A stretch of DNA of 64,000 bases from Bradyrhizobium sp. CCBAU 53340 (GCF_015291645.1 NZ_CP030055.1:5766001-5830000), one strand, 5' to 3'; positions 8,597 through 18,253 are shown, numbered from the stretch's first letter. The notes: generated from the sequence alone by a model not told the origin. Made by a program: numbers and translations.

Positions 8597-9811
8597 ATGA
8601 GCTCGTCGGTCATTGATCTCCTCGCCACGGAAGCACGCTTTGGCGCCCATAATTACCAGCCGATCGGGGTCGTCCTGACGCGCGGCGAAGGTGTCTGGGT
8701 CTGGGATACCGAAGGCAACCGTTATCTCGATTGCCTCTCGGCCTATTCGGCGGTCAGCCAGGGTCACTGCCACCCCAAGATCCTGGCGGCGATGGTGGAA
8801 CAGGCACACCGGCTGACGCTCACCTCGCGGGCCTTCCACAACGACCAGCTCGCCCCGTTCTACGAAGAGATCGCAGCGCTGACCGGCTCCCACAAGGTTC
8901 TGCCGATGAACAGCGGTGCCGAGGCGGTCGAAAGCGCGATCAAATCGGTGCGCAAATGGGGCTATGAGGTGAAGGGCGTGCCGGACGGCCAGGCCGAGAT
9001 CATCGTCTGCGCCAATAATTTCCACGGACGCACGCTGGGCATCGTCGGCTTTTCGACCGACCCCGAGACACACGGACACTTTGGGCCGTTCGCGCCCGGC
9101 TTCAAGATCATCCCGTTCGGCGACGCCGCGGCGCTGGAAGCGGCAATCACGCCAAACACCGTCGCCTTTCTGGTCGAGCCGATCCAGGGCGAAGCCGGCG
9201 TCATCATTCCTCCTTCAGGCTATTTCACGAAAGTGCGCCAGCTCTGCACCGCCAGCAACGTGATGCTGGTGCTCGACGAGATCCAGACCGGGCTCGGCCG
9301 CACCGGCAAGCTGCTCGCCGAGCAGCACGAGGGCATCGAGGCAGACGTGACGCTGCTCGGCAAGGCGCTGTCCGGCGGCTTCTATCCGGTGTCGGCCGTG
9401 CTCTCCAACAACGACGTGCTCGGGACATTGAGGCCCGGCCAGCATGGTTCGACCTTCGGCGGCAACCCGCTTGCCTGCGCGGTGGCGCGCGCGGCGATGC
9501 GCGTGCTGGTCGAGGAAGGCATGATCGAGAACGCGGCCACGCAGGGCGCGCGCTTTCTCGAAGGCCTCAAAGACATCCGCGCCAACACGATCCGCGAGGT
9601 GCGCGGACGCGGCCTGATGCTGGCGGTCGAGTTGCATCCCGAGGCCGGGCGCGCCCGCCGCTACTGCGAGGCGCTCCAGGCCAAGGGCATCCTCGCCAAG
9701 GACACCCATGAGCACACGATCCGGATCGCCCCGCCGCTGGTGATCACCAGCGACCAGGTCGACTGGGCGCTGGAGCGGTTTGCGACGGTCCTGACGCAGG
9801 ATTTCTCTTGA
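8597..9811 (+). CDS. rocD: ornithine aminotransferase
   Basis: 404-aa class III PLP aminotransferase that converts ornithine and 2-oxoglutarate to glutamate semialdehyde and glutamate. The N-terminus ([21 protein letters not shown]) and the [17 protein letters not shown] segment are characteristic of ornithine transaminases. The Schiff-base lysine is K256 in [12 protein letters not shown], preceded by [20 protein letters not shown] sequence precedes the ATG. It follows a 243-bp gap and has no arginase or cyclodeaminase neighbour. Confidence 0.93.
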   Translation: MSSSVIDLLATEARFGAHNYQPIGVVLTRGEGVWVWDTEGNRYLDCLSAYSAVSQGHCHPKILAAMVEQAHRLTLTSRAFHNDQLAPFYEEIAALTGSHKVLPMNSGAEAVESAIKSVRKWGYEVKGVPDGQAEIIVCANNFHGRTLGIVGFSTDPETHGHFGPFAPGFKIIPFGDAAALEAAITPNTVAFLVEPIQGEAGVIIPPSGYFTKVRQLCTASNVMLVLDEIQTGLGRTGKLLAEQHEGIEADVTLLGKALSGGFYPVSAVLSNNDVLGTLRPGQHGSTFGGNPLACAVARAAMRVLVEEGMIENAATQGARFLEGLKDIRANTIREVRGRGLMLAVELHPEAGRARRYCEALQAKGILAKDTHEHTIRIAPPLVITSDQVDWALERFATVLTQDFS

Positions 9812-9863
9812 GGATGACCGCGCCGGAAGCGCGCAATGCCCGCGGCGGCTCGACCGACCCGAT

Positions 9864-10424
9864 CTACGGACTTTCGAAACGCGCAACGGTCCCTGCGGCC
9901 CCCTTCGCATGTCCTTTCAGCTCGCGGAGGAGCTCTTCCCGCGTTAGTCCTGGAGCAAGGGCGGAACGGTCGAGATCTGTTGCAATCAGCGTGATGACGT
10001 AGTGATGCTGCCCGGTGCCGCGGGCGGGACACGGCCCTAAATAGACGGTGGTTCCCAGAGTATTCTTACCCCCTACAAACTTGTCAGAAGCAGAGCCGAG
10101 CTCACCTTCCGCGAAGCCGGTCAGCGACGGTTCGATGCCGTACACGACCAGGTGCGACACGCCGAGACCGTTCATGCCCTGCTGGTCGTCCATCAGGGCC
10201 ACAAGGCTTTTCGTTCCAGCGGGGACGCCAGACCAGCTCAGCGGCGGTGAAACGTTGTCGCCGATGCAGCTTGGAACATTGGGATTCTTCCCCGCATTTT
10301 TCGTCAGAAGTTTGCCGTTGTCATCGAACGCCGGCGACCTCAGCTCAAACAGCTCTTGGGCGAGAACCGAATCGACCGACGACAGGCAGAGAATGGCAAC
10401 CGCGAACTTGGCAAAGATCGTCAA
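9864..10424 (-). CDS. secreted YbhB/YbcL-type PEBP family protein
   Basis: 186-aa phosphatidylethanolamine-binding-protein (Raf kinase inhibitor-like) family member. It has a signal peptide (AILCLSSVDSVLAQ, cleavage near residue 23) and the family motifs DNVSPPLSW, VALMDD and GPCPARGTGQHHYV. The biochemical role of bacterial PEBPs is unsettled. The start is a TTG at 10424 with a GGGAG Shine-Dalgarno about 7 bases upstream. It lies 64 bp after the MFS gene on the same strand and may be the last gene of that transcription unit. Confidence 0.88.
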   Translation of the reverse strand: MTIFAKFAVAILCLSSVDSVLAQELFELRSPAFDDNGKLLTKNAGKNPNVPSCIGDNVSPPLSWSGVPAGTKSLVALMDDQQGMNGLGVSHLVVYGIEPSLTGFAEGELGSASDKFVGGKNTLGTTVYLGPCPARGTGQHHYVITLIATDLDRSALAPGLTREELLRELKGHAKGAAGTVARFESP

Positions 10425-10487
10425 GGTGCTTCTCCCTTCATCTGCGCTTGGCAGGCCACGTTCCGCGCAATGCGAAATAGAATCGGG

Positions 10488-11810
10488 TCACTCCAGCGCT
10501 TTTCGCGAATTTTCGGGTGCGAGGAACACGCCGAGCAGGGCTAGACAGGCGATCACCTCGAAGTACAGGATCACCGGTGTGAAGCTCGTGCTTGAGCCCA
10601 TCAGAGCGGTCCCGATCAGAGGCGCCAGTCCGCCTCCGAGCACAATCCCGACCTGCTTTCCCAGCGAGCTGCCGCTGACCCGAACCCTGGTCGGGAACAG
10701 CTCTGCCGTGAACGCCGCCTCCGGTGCGAACATCAACGCATGGACAAGGCCGAGCGACACGACGAAGCCCGCCACGATCGCCAGCGGTTCTCTGGTCAGC
10801 AATATCTGGAAGAAGACCGGATACCACGCGGCGGCGACCACGATGCCGAGAATGATAAACGGTCGGCGGCCGAGCTTGTCGCTGAACCCTGCGATCAACG
10901 GAACGGCGCACATCTCCACGATATTGGCGACCGTCACGCCCGATGTGATCGACGATTGGGGCATGCCGAGGGTCTTGACGGCATAGCCGAGCACGAAAAC
11001 CGTGCTCATATAATTGAACGAGCTGTGCACCATATTGACGAGGCATGCCAGAAGGACCGGCTTCTTCCAGGACCTGAGAATCGTCAGCAGAGGAGTCCGG
11101 TCGTCTTCCGCTTTGGCATGGGTGGCGAGAAACAGCGCTGATTCATCCACCTGTGCGCGCACATAGGTGCCGATCAGGACCAGAGCCAGACTCAGGGCGA
11201 ACGGCACCCGCCAGACCCAGTTCGCAAAGTCCTCCCGCGAATAAAGGAATCCGAGAAGAGCGATGAGGCCAGAGGCCGCAACGACGCCCACGGGACCCGA
11301 GGCATTGATCCAGGATGCGAAGAAGCCGCGCCGCGCAGACGGCGCGTTCTCGAGCGTCAGAGACACCGCATTCATGTATTCGCCACCGAACGCGAAGCCC
11401 TGGATGAAGCGAAGAACCACAAGTCCTGTTGGCGCCAGGAGCCCGATTGAATCGTAGCTCGGCAGGCAGCCGATGAGAAAGCTGGCCATGCCCATCAGCA
11501 GGAACGTCATCATCAGCATCGCCTTGCGGCCGACGCGGTCTCCATAGTGGCCGAAGACAATTCCTCCAAGCGGACGCGCAACAAAGCCGACGGCGAACGT
11601 CGCATAGACGGCCATCGTGCTCGCGACGGAGTCCATTTTTGGGAAAAAGAAGCGGTCGAAGACGATGGGAGCGGTGAACGCGTATACGAAGAAGTCATAG
11701 TGCTCGATAGCCGAACCAAGCGACGAGGCGATCGCCAGTCGCCTGAAGGCCGGCGACGATTTGGTCGGCAACGACGTCTCGATCACGCTTCCCTGGTCTA
11801 CGGCCGTCAT
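10488..11810 (-). CDS. MFS transporter, metabolite:H+ symporter type
   Basis: 440-aa, 12-helix major facilitator of the KgtP/ShiA/ProP-like group. The early motif EHYDFFVYAFTAPIVFDRFFFP and the loop 2-3 motif RPLGGIVFGHYGDRVGRK are diagnostic for this family of organic-acid and osmolyte symporters. The second-half signature appears at GFSDKLGRRPFI. It belongs to a minus-strand cluster with an SDR dehydrogenase, a homocitrate-synthase-like lyase and an FAH-family hydrolase, so it probably imports the carboxylic acid that they degrade. Confidence 0.9.
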   Translation of the reverse strand: MTAVDQGSVIETSLPTKSSPAFRRLAIASSLGSAIEHYDFFVYAFTAPIVFDRFFFPKMDSVASTMAVYATFAVGFVARPLGGIVFGHYGDRVGRKAMLMMTFLLMGMASFLIGCLPSYDSIGLLAPTGLVVLRFIQGFAFGGEYMNAVSLTLENAPSARRGFFASWINASGPVGVVAASGLIALLGFLYSREDFANWVWRVPFALSLALVLIGTYVRAQVDESALFLATHAKAEDDRTPLLTILRSWKKPVLLACLVNMVHSSFNYMSTVFVLGYAVKTLGMPQSSITSGVTVANIVEMCAVPLIAGFSDKLGRRPFIILGIVVAAAWYPVFFQILLTREPLAIVAGFVVSLGLVHALMFAPEAAFTAELFPTRVRVSGSSLGKQVGIVLGGGLAPLIGTALMGSSTSFTPVILYFEVIACLALLGVFLAPENSRKALE

Positions 11811-11879
11811 GTTTCTCTCCCTTTGTCGTTCCCCCGCGGCGTCGATTTCTGTTGTTCGACTGCCGCCAGTATCGTCCTG

Positions 11880-12647
11880 CTAGGCGCCCACCATCGCAAG
11901 CCCGCCATTGCAGAGCAGGAATTGTCCGGTCATGTGCCGCGAATCGTCCCCTGCCAGGAATAGCGTCGGGCCGATCATGTCTTCCGGCGTCGCGATCCGG
12001 CCGAGCGGCGTCTGCTTCAGGATCTCGTCGCGGCGGCCGTTCTTCCAGTCGTACCGGTTTTTCAGCGCCTCGGTCTCCATGAAGGCCGCGCCCAGCGTGT
12101 TCACCCGCACCTTCGGTGCCAGCGCCCGCGCATATGACTTGGTCAGGCCGATCACGCCGTACTTGGCCGCGGCGTATTGCGGCGCGCGCGGGCTTCCTGC
12201 GATCACCACCTGGGAGCCGATGTTGACGATCACCCCGCCCGCTCCGTCGAGCATTCGCGAGCCGACTTCATGGATCATGAACATCGTACCCTTGATGTCG
12301 ACGGCCAGCGTGTGATCGATCACCTTCTCGTCGAACTGGCGCCAGGACACCTGGTCCAGCGCCATGTCCCCGACATTGTTGACGAGAATATCGAGGCCGC
12401 CCAAAGCCTCGAAGGAGGTTTTCGTGATGTGCAGGACGTCTGCATGGCTGGAGATGTCGCCCCTGACAATCGCGGCCTTTTGCCCCAAAGCCCGAACTTC
12501 GCCGGCAACCTCCTCCGCACCCGCGGCTGAGCTGTTGTAGTGCACGACAACGTCGGCACCTTCGCGAGCGAAAGCCAGCGCCAGGGCGCGGCCAAAGCCG
12601 CGACCCGCGCCGGTCACCAGGACTTTCCTGTCAGCGAATTTCTTCAT
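11880..12647 (-). CDS. SDR family NAD(P)-dependent dehydrogenase
   Basis: 255-aa classical short-chain dehydrogenase/reductase. The cofactor motif TGAGRGFG is at residues 12-19, NNVG at about 90-93, and the catalytic residues are S145, Y158 and K162 (YAAAK). The ATG at 12647 (MKKFADRK) is preferred over an upstream TTG. It lies between the MFS gene (69 bp downstream) and the lyase gene (28 bp upstream) and is probably co-transcribed. It likely oxidises or reduces a hydroxy/keto acid in the cluster's pathway. The exact substrate cannot be read from the sequence. Confidence 0.9.
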   Translation of the reverse strand: MKKFADRKVLVTGAGRGFGRALALAFAREGADVVVHYNSSAAGAEEVAGEVRALGQKAAIVRGDISSHADVLHITKTSFEALGGLDILVNNVGDMALDQVSWRQFDEKVIDHTLAVDIKGTMFMIHEVGSRMLDGAGGVIVNIGSQVVIAGSPRAPQYAAAKYGVIGLTKSYARALAPKVRVNTLGAAFMETEALKNRYDWKNGRRDEILKQTPLGRIATPEDMIGPTLFLAGDDSRHMTGQFLLCNGGLAMVGA

Positions 12648-12675
12648 CGGCGTTTCCAATCAAGATTGAGCGCGG

Positions 12676-13851
12676 TCACGAGACCTGCCGGGCGAGCTCC
12701 AGGAATTCCGCATCGCTGACCAGCCGCTGCTTCGCCATGGCGAGTTTTTTCACTTCCGCCAGAAGTCTGGCATGCGCTCCTGGGGGAGCTTCGATGCCAA
12801 GCTCCCTGCACTTGATGGCGATCGAGGCGGCGCCGCTCTTCTTCCCGAGCACGATGCCTCGCGACGTGTTCAAGAGCTCAGACGAATAGGGCTCGATTGC
12901 CTGCGGAATGTGAAACTGCGCCGCCACCGCACCGGTTTCGCGGATGAACAGGTTGCGGCCGACGGCCGCCTTCCACGGCTCGAGCTCATATGAGGCGATT
13001 TGGCGCAGACGTTTTGATGCATCGCGGACGCGCGCGAGATCAATGCCCGTCGAGATTCCGTAGAGCAGCTCCAGCGTCAGCGCGATCTCGGGCAGATTGG
13101 CGTTGCCTGCTCTCTCGCCGATGCCGTCGATGGTGCCGTGGATCCAGGACGCACCCGCGTTAATCGCCGCAACAGCGCAGGCAGTCGCGAGGCCGAAATC
13201 GTTGTGGCCATGAAAATGCACCGGAACGGTGCCGGCCCACGACTTTACCTGGCGGACCAGGAAGTCCACGGCTTCCGGACAGGCGATGCCAAGCGTGTCG
13301 ACGATCGCCAGCTCTCTCGCGCCGGCCTCGATCGCCGTCTTATAGGCGGTCTCGAAGAACTCCAGATCCGCGCGCGTCGAGTCGACACCGAAAAACGCAA
13401 CATTGAGGCCGTTCTTTGCGCCGAAGGCGACCGCATCTTTGATGCGCTTTAGCACGGTCTCGCGCGCAACCTCGAGAGCGCCGAGCTTCGCGTCGGAAAT
13501 CGGAGCCTCGATCACCAGATGCTTCAGCCCGAGATCGGCGACCGCGGCGACATCCTCGATGATCGCGCGCGCAAAGCCCCAGAGCTCCGCTTTCAGACCG
13601 GCGGCGGAAATCGCCCTGATGGCCTCTTTATCTTCGTCGGACACGCGAGGGAAACCAGCCTCTATCCGTCCGACCCCGAGCCCGTCCACCAGTTTTGCGA
13701 TTTCCAGCTTCTGCTCGACGCCGAACACCACGCCGACCGCCTGCTCCCCGTCGCGCAGTGTCGTGTCATAGAAGCCCGCGGATGGCTTGGGCCTGCCGGC
13801 AAGAGCCGTTTCGTTGAGAGAGCCGGTCCATATCCTCGATCTATCAATCAT
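12676..13851 (-). CDS. homocitrate/isopropylmalate synthase-like DRE-TIM metallolyase
   Basis: 391-aa protein of the alpha-isopropylmalate synthase/homocitrate synthase superfamily. The active-site signature DTTLRDGEQ is at residues 29-37 and the metal motif HFHGHND at 212-218, followed by GTIDGIGERAGNANL. It lacks a C-terminal allosteric domain, like NifV and lysine-pathway homocitrate synthases. The start is the ATG at 13851, with GAGG 7 bases upstream; an in-frame GTG lies two codons earlier. The context is catabolic, not nif, leu or lys, so it may condense acetyl-CoA with a 2-oxo acid or cleave such a product. Confidence 0.82.
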   Translation of the reverse strand: MIDRSRIWTGSLNETALAGRPKPSAGFYDTTLRDGEQAVGVVFGVEQKLEIAKLVDGLGVGRIEAGFPRVSDEDKEAIRAISAAGLKAELWGFARAIIEDVAAVADLGLKHLVIEAPISDAKLGALEVARETVLKRIKDAVAFGAKNGLNVAFFGVDSTRADLEFFETAYKTAIEAGARELAIVDTLGIACPEAVDFLVRQVKSWAGTVPVHFHGHNDFGLATACAVAAINAGASWIHGTIDGIGERAGNANLPEIALTLELLYGISTGIDLARVRDASKRLRQIASYELEPWKAAVGRNLFIRETGAVAAQFHIPQAIEPYSSELLNTSRGIVLGKKSGAASIAIKCRELGIEAPPGAHARLLAEVKKLAMAKQRLVSDAEFLELARQVS

Positions 13852-13860
13852 GCCCACACC

Positions 13861-14757
13861 TCAGAACTTTTGGAACTCGGGGGCAGGCGCGCCGTGCCCC
13901 TCTTCCCAGGAAATCACCCGGTTGCGGAGCATGCCGATTTTCTCGATCTCGGCTTCGATGACGTCGCCGGGTTTGAGATACCAGGCCTGCGGGTTGGCGC
14001 TGAACGCGGCAACGCCGGAGACCGTGCCGGTGGTAAGGATATCGCCCGCGGAAAAACCTGCCGGCGAGAACTTGGACAGCAGTTGGGGCAGGGTCACCGA
14101 CATGTGGCTGGTGTTCGACACCTGCCGCTTCTCGCCGTTGACGCGCAGTTCGATGTTCAGATTGTATGGGTCAGGTATCTCGTCGGCGGTGACGATCCAG
14201 GGCCCAAATGGGCAGAACGTGTCGATCGACTTGGAGAAGCTGAAATTCGCCGACTCCATCTCGCGCCGCTGGATGTCACGGGCGGTAATATCGTTGAAGA
14301 TCACGTAGCCGCCGATGTAGTCCTTGGCCTCGGCTTCGCTGAAATGTTTGCCGGACCTGCCGAGCACGACACAGAGCTCGATCTCGTAGTCGAGTTCCTT
14401 GGTCAGATGCTCGGGGTAGATGATCGGATCGTCTGGTCCGATGATCGCATCGACGTTCTGGAAGAAAACAATCCAGGGCTTGATCGCCGCCACCCAGTTC
14501 GACCGATCGCCTTCGTGCGCGTGCTCGGCGTAATTGCCTGCGGTGTGGAAGATCTTCTTTGGAATTATCGGCGCCTGAAGCATCACATCTTTTAAGGCGA
14601 AACGGCGCGTCGTCTTGGCGCGCTCGGCAAACTCCTGAACCGGCGCCCCCATCTCGAACAACGCTCGCATGTTGGGCACATTGAGGACGACCACCTCGTC
14701 CCCTTCCAAGGCGCCAACGAGCTGCTCCTGCCCCACTTTGAATGTCGTAAGCTTCAT
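13861..14757 (-). CDS. fumarylacetoacetate hydrolase (FAH) family protein
   Basis: 298-aa FAH-superfamily protein. The C-terminal catalytic domain has the metal-binding acidic cluster in LDYEIELCVVLGR, then GYVIFNDITARDIQ and TGTVSGVAAF. The family includes acylpyruvases, oxaloacetate decarboxylases and 2,4-diketo-3-deoxy acid hydrolases. The ATG at 14757 has GGAGA upstream. It is the first structural gene after the LysR regulator on the same strand and is followed by the synthase-like gene after 9 bp. Coupling with an SDR recalls diketo-acid cleavage in deoxy-sugar acid pathways, but this is only a parallel. Confidence 0.85.
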   Translation of the reverse strand: MKLTTFKVGQEQLVGALEGDEVVVLNVPNMRALFEMGAPVQEFAERAKTTRRFALKDVMLQAPIIPKKIFHTAGNYAEHAHEGDRSNWVAAIKPWIVFFQNVDAIIGPDDPIIYPEHLTKELDYEIELCVVLGRSGKHFSEAEAKDYIGGYVIFNDITARDIQRREMESANFSFSKSIDTFCPFGPWIVTADEIPDPYNLNIELRVNGEKRQVSNTSHMSVTLPQLLSKFSPAGFSAGDILTTGTVSGVAAFSANPQAWYLKPGDVIEAEIEKIGMLRNRVISWEEGHGAPAPEFQKF

Positions 14758-14924
14758 AAAATCGATCTCCGCACGACCAAAACCGGCGGGCCAGATGTTC
14801 AAGATCGCAGCGGGATTGGTATCCCGCGTGTTCGGCGATCTTGTTCTCCTCCCATGGGCAGAGACCGTAGTCAGCGGCTATCTATGCGTCCAATACGATC
14901 TTTTTCGAAAACCATGCATTTTTG

Positions 14925-15896
14925 TTATACAACTGGGCGACCGCCCTGCTTGGGCAAGTCCACGCGCTTTCGGACGGCGAACTCGTCCTTCGAGATCCTG
15001 CGCAGGATTTCGAGAACGCGCGCAGCTACCGGTGAGAGGGTTTCGTTGCGTCTCCACATCACGCCGACCGGCCGCTGGTTCTCGACGCCTTTCAGCGGGG
15101 TTATGCACAAGCGACGAGCCGCCACCTCGACCCCGACGAGTTCTCGCGCCATGAGCGACACGCAATCCGTGCTCATGACGATGGCTTTGATGGCGAGGAT
15201 CGAGTTCGTGTTGATACTCTGCGTCGGCCAGCCGAGATTTGAACTGGCAAACACGCGCTCCATTTGCTGCCTGAATGCACTGCCGCCGGCGGGCAGCACC
15301 CAGCGCACGTCTCTGAGATCCGAGAGCCGGACGCTCGCACGCCTCGCGATGGGATGATCCGGGCGGGTGATAAGTCCCCAGTCGGAGCGAAAGAGTTCTT
15401 CTTCCGCCAACTCCTGATAAGCCGATCCGCCCCCGATCCTGCTCACGACAAGATCGACATGGCCGCGCCGCAACATTTCGGCGATTTCGCTGTCGAGGCC
15501 TTCGGTCACGGAAACGTGGATCTTTGGCGCGGCCTTGACCAGGATTTCGAGCGCGCGCGGAACAATTCCGGCGGCGGTGATGGGTGTCACGCCGAGCTTG
15601 ACTGCCCCTTCGAGGCCCAGGCTTCTCAGACGTGTATCTTCCCGAGCGCGTTCCAGAAGCGCTTCCAACGCTTCGGCATGAAAGACGAGCGCCGTCCCCA
15701 TCGCGTTCAACTGCGCGCCCTGTCGGCCGCGTTCGAGCACCTTCGCCCCAACCTCCCGTTCGAGCAAAGCAATGCTGCGCGACAGCCCGGGCTGGGAGAC
15801 GTTCAACGCCGCCGCGGCAGCGCTGAACGAGCCGTGTCTTGCCACGGCGAGGAGATCAAGAAGACGGCGAGGATCGATCCTGACGTGAGGTGCCAT
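14925..15896 (-). CDS. LysR family transcriptional regulator
   Basis: 323-aa LysR-type regulator. The N-terminal winged HTH (about residues 11-70) reads LLDLLAVARHGSFSAAAAALNVSQPGLSRSIALLE. The remainder is the periplasmic-binding-like effector domain. It lies upstream of and in the same direction as the FAH-lyase-SDR-MFS genes, separated by 167 bp, rather than in the usual divergent layout. It is the most likely regulator of that cluster. Confidence 0.9.
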   Translation of the reverse strand: MAPHVRIDPRRLLDLLAVARHGSFSAAAAALNVSQPGLSRSIALLEREVGAKVLERGRQGAQLNAMGTALVFHAEALEALLERAREDTRLRSLGLEGAVKLGVTPITAAGIVPRALEILVKAAPKIHVSVTEGLDSEIAEMLRRGHVDLVVSRIGGGSAYQELAEEELFRSDWGLITRPDHPIARRASVRLSDLRDVRWVLPAGGSAFRQQMERVFASSNLGWPTQSINTNSILAIKAIVMSTDCVSLMARELVGVEVAARRLCITPLKGVENQRPVGVMWRRNETLSPVAARVLEILRRISKDEFAVRKRVDLPKQGGRPVV

Positions 15897-16085
15897 TTAA
15901 CTGCTCGCTAGCTGGAGCCGACCTCGCCACTATGGCATGATTCCGCCGCTACACTTCGCGTCTTGAAACGATGAGTCTCGCCTGCGAGCGCTGGGATTCG
16001 AGCAGCGTCCGCAGCTGACGGCGCGCCTCTCCCCACGGAGAGGTGAACCGCCGCTAGGCATGGATTTAACCCAAACTCATACGTT

Positions 16086-16506
16086 TTAGACCACCGTCTT
16101 GTGCCGCTCGATGCAGGTGCGCAGCACCTCATCCATCGGCCCACCAGTCGTTCGAGAAAATCTCGATCTCCGAGAAGCCGGTATAGCCCTGCGCCTCGAC
16201 GGCGGCGCGCACCGATTTGATGTCGATGACGCCATCGCCCATCATGCCACGGTCGTTGAGGATGTCCCTGGTCGGGACCAGCCAGTCGCAGACGTGGAAC
16301 GCGAGCAGCCGGTCTTTACCTGCGCGCGCGATCTGATCCTTCAGCTCCGGGTCCCACCAGATGTGATAGACATCGAGCGCGACGCCGAGCATGCCGCTGA
16401 GCCGTTCCGGATCGAGGCGATCGCAGATGTCGAGCGCCTGCTTGGTCGTGTTGACGCAGGCCCGGTCGGCCGCATAGGCGGGATGCAACGGCTCGATCGC
16501 CAGCGA
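16086..16506 (-). pseudogene. 3' fragment of a sugar phosphate isomerase/epimerase gene
   Basis: Truncated copy of the gene at 23215-24078. It starts inside the coding sequence at LAIEPLHPAYAADRAC and runs to the family's end and a TAA stop (16086-16088). By eye it is close to 90% identical at DNA level to the intact copy. A 5-bp deletion after 16140 (the intact copy has TTGTT there) shifts the last 20 or so codons out of frame. The 5' half is missing and replaced by a piece of an MFS gene. Confidence 0.85.
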
Positions 16507-16786
16507 AGCCCATGACAGCGCCACCCGCCGTCATCAGGAAAAGACCAATCAGCGCCACACGCTTGGCTCCGAGCTTTTGACCGAGCATCCCGCCTGGTAC
16601 GGCAATCGCCACGCCAGGCAATGAGTGCAGTCCAATCAAGAGCCCAAGCGCTGCATAATCGATCGCCAGCGCCACGACAAGGAAAGGGCCAGCGGAGGCC
16701 ACCGCCTGGAACTGAATTGCGAGCGCTGTGCGAGCGAGAAAAAGGACAAGTAGAATGAGCCATCGCCTGTCAGGCATATACGACAT
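16500..16786 (-). pseudogene. 5' fragment of an MFS transporter gene
   Basis: The ATG at 16786 opens about 96 codons of a major facilitator N-terminus: helices around WLILLVLFLARTALAIQFQ, YAALGLLIGLHSLPG and ALIGLFLMTAGGAVMGF, with the loop motif GGMLGQKLGAKR. Homology stops at the join with the isomerase fragment near 16500-16506, where both parents share a short CCAGCG/AGCGAAGC-like stretch. It follows the flavoenzyme gene by 31 bp on the same strand, so the two may once have formed an operon. Confidence 0.75.
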
Positions 16787-16817
16787 CGTCCCATTTTGAC
16801 CGCCAACACGATTTCAG

Positions 16818-18194
16818 TCAGACCAATGGCCTGATATTTTGATTCATGCGGAAAAAGTTCTTGGGATCGTACTTGTTCTTCAGCTCGCGAAGACGACGGT
16901 AATTTGGCCCGTAGGCGGCGGGAATGGGATCGATGCCTTCATCATCCCCGAGATAGTTCACGTATCTGGCTGTCGCGGCGAAGGGCTCCATCTGTGCGTA
17001 GGTATCGCGGGTCCAGGCAATGCATCGATCGGTCATCTCAGCATCCAGCCATTGGGTCAGGATCAGGAAGTTGTAGCCCTCTTGTCGATGCGGGAATGCC
17101 GTTTCATCGACGCCGACGCGCACTGCGGCGCCGTGAACGTGCTCGACAAGAAGCTGGCCCATCGGAGTCGGGCAGCGGGCGAAACAGGCGATCATGGTCC
17201 CTATCGCGTCATCGCTGAGTTCTCGCAGGAAGGTAGATTTCCAGTAGTTGAATGCGCCCTTGGGATAGCCTGCGTCCAGCATGCTGTTGAGCTCGCAATA
17301 GTCCATGGGACCGATCCCGTCCAATGCCGGAGTACCGAATTGCTTGAGCGGACGCACCGCCAATTCGCCGGCCGCAAGCGGACCGCAATGACACGTCACC
17401 ATCGCCGCCAGTTTCATGCCCGAGCCATCAGGTGCATGAGCCAACGTGGCGATCAGAATCTGCTCATCCGGAAGCGACGATGTGCTTTCGCGGAACAGCG
17501 ACAGCACGTCACGGCTACGATCGAACGGGTGCGCGATCAGACCGCCCGTGATGCTGGGCCCTATTGGGTGAAGCTGATATTCCAGCGTGGTGGCGATACC
17601 AAAATTGCCGCCGCCACCACGAGCAGCCCAAAACAGGTCCGGTTCGTCCGTTTTGCTGGCGCGCATCAATTCGCCCTCGGCGTTGACCAACTCGAGCGAG
17701 GACAGGTTGTCGAGAGCCAGACCATATTTGCCCATCAGCCAGCCGAGCCCCCCGCCAAGGGTCAACCCTGCGATTCCGGTGCTCGAAACGACCCCTCCGG
17801 TGACCGCCAGGCCGTGCCGCTGGGTTTCGCGATTGAGCTCTGCCCAGGTGACACCGCCCTGTGCGCGCACCGTTCGACGTTCGGGGTCGACGCGGATTGC
17901 TTTCATCCGAGAGAGATCGATCATCACGCCGCCGTCGATCGTGGCACGTCCTGCCACGTTGTGACCACCGCCACGCACCGCAACCTCGAGCCCAAGCCGT
18001 TGGGCGAGCCTCACCGCATCGGTGACATCGGATATATCGCGGCATTGCGCGATGAGCGCTGGCCGTTTGTCGACCAGCCCATTGTGGACTTTTCTTGCCT
18101 CCTCGTAGCCCGCATCACCAAGCTGCATCAGTGAGCCGCGGAAGGTCTTACCAAACTCCGCCGCCTCAGCGGCAACCGATCGGACGGTCGTCAT
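16818..18194 (-). CDS. FAD-linked oxidoreductase, berberine-bridge (BBE) type
   Basis: 458-aa FAD-dependent oxidase/dehydrogenase of the PCMH/BBE family. The FAD-attachment motif VRGGGHNVAG contains the histidine that binds FAD covalently. The second flavin segment reads LTLGGGLGWLMGKYGLALDN and lacks the cysteine seen in bicovalent members, so a single covalent link is expected. The C-terminal BBE tail is YDPKNFFRMNQNI. AAGGGG precedes the ATG. It is transcribed divergently from a LysR gene with two strong palindromes between them. The substrate (sugar, alcohol or secondary metabolite) is not known. Confidence 0.9.
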   Translation of the reverse strand: MTTVRSVAAEAAEFGKTFRGSLMQLGDAGYEEARKVHNGLVDKRPALIAQCRDISDVTDAVRLAQRLGLEVAVRGGGHNVAGRATIDGGVMIDLSRMKAIRVDPERRTVRAQGGVTWAELNRETQRHGLAVTGGVVSSTGIAGLTLGGGLGWLMGKYGLALDNLSSLELVNAEGELMRASKTDEPDLFWAARGGGGNFGIATTLEYQLHPIGPSITGGLIAHPFDRSRDVLSLFRESTSSLPDEQILIATLAHAPDGSGMKLAAMVTCHCGPLAAGELAVRPLKQFGTPALDGIGPMDYCELNSMLDAGYPKGAFNYWKSTFLRELSDDAIGTMIACFARCPTPMGQLLVEHVHGAAVRVGVDETAFPHRQEGYNFLILTQWLDAEMTDRCIAWTRDTYAQMEPFAATARYVNYLGDDEGIDPIPAAYGPNYRRLRELKNKYDPKNFFRMNQNIRPLV

Positions 18195-18253
18195 GGTGCG
18201 CTACCCCTTCGTTGTTCATCGTCTCTAGTCACGCGCTCATTGCGGTTGGAAGG

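Noticed and set aside
9808..10002. 64-codon plus-strand frame after rocD
   Set aside because: It overlaps the PEBP gene in antisense and shows no domain; at most a remnant of an old gene start.
12676..13851. Assignment of the synthase-like gene as nifV
   Set aside because: No nif genes are near and the neighbours are catabolic, so only a family-level name is justified.
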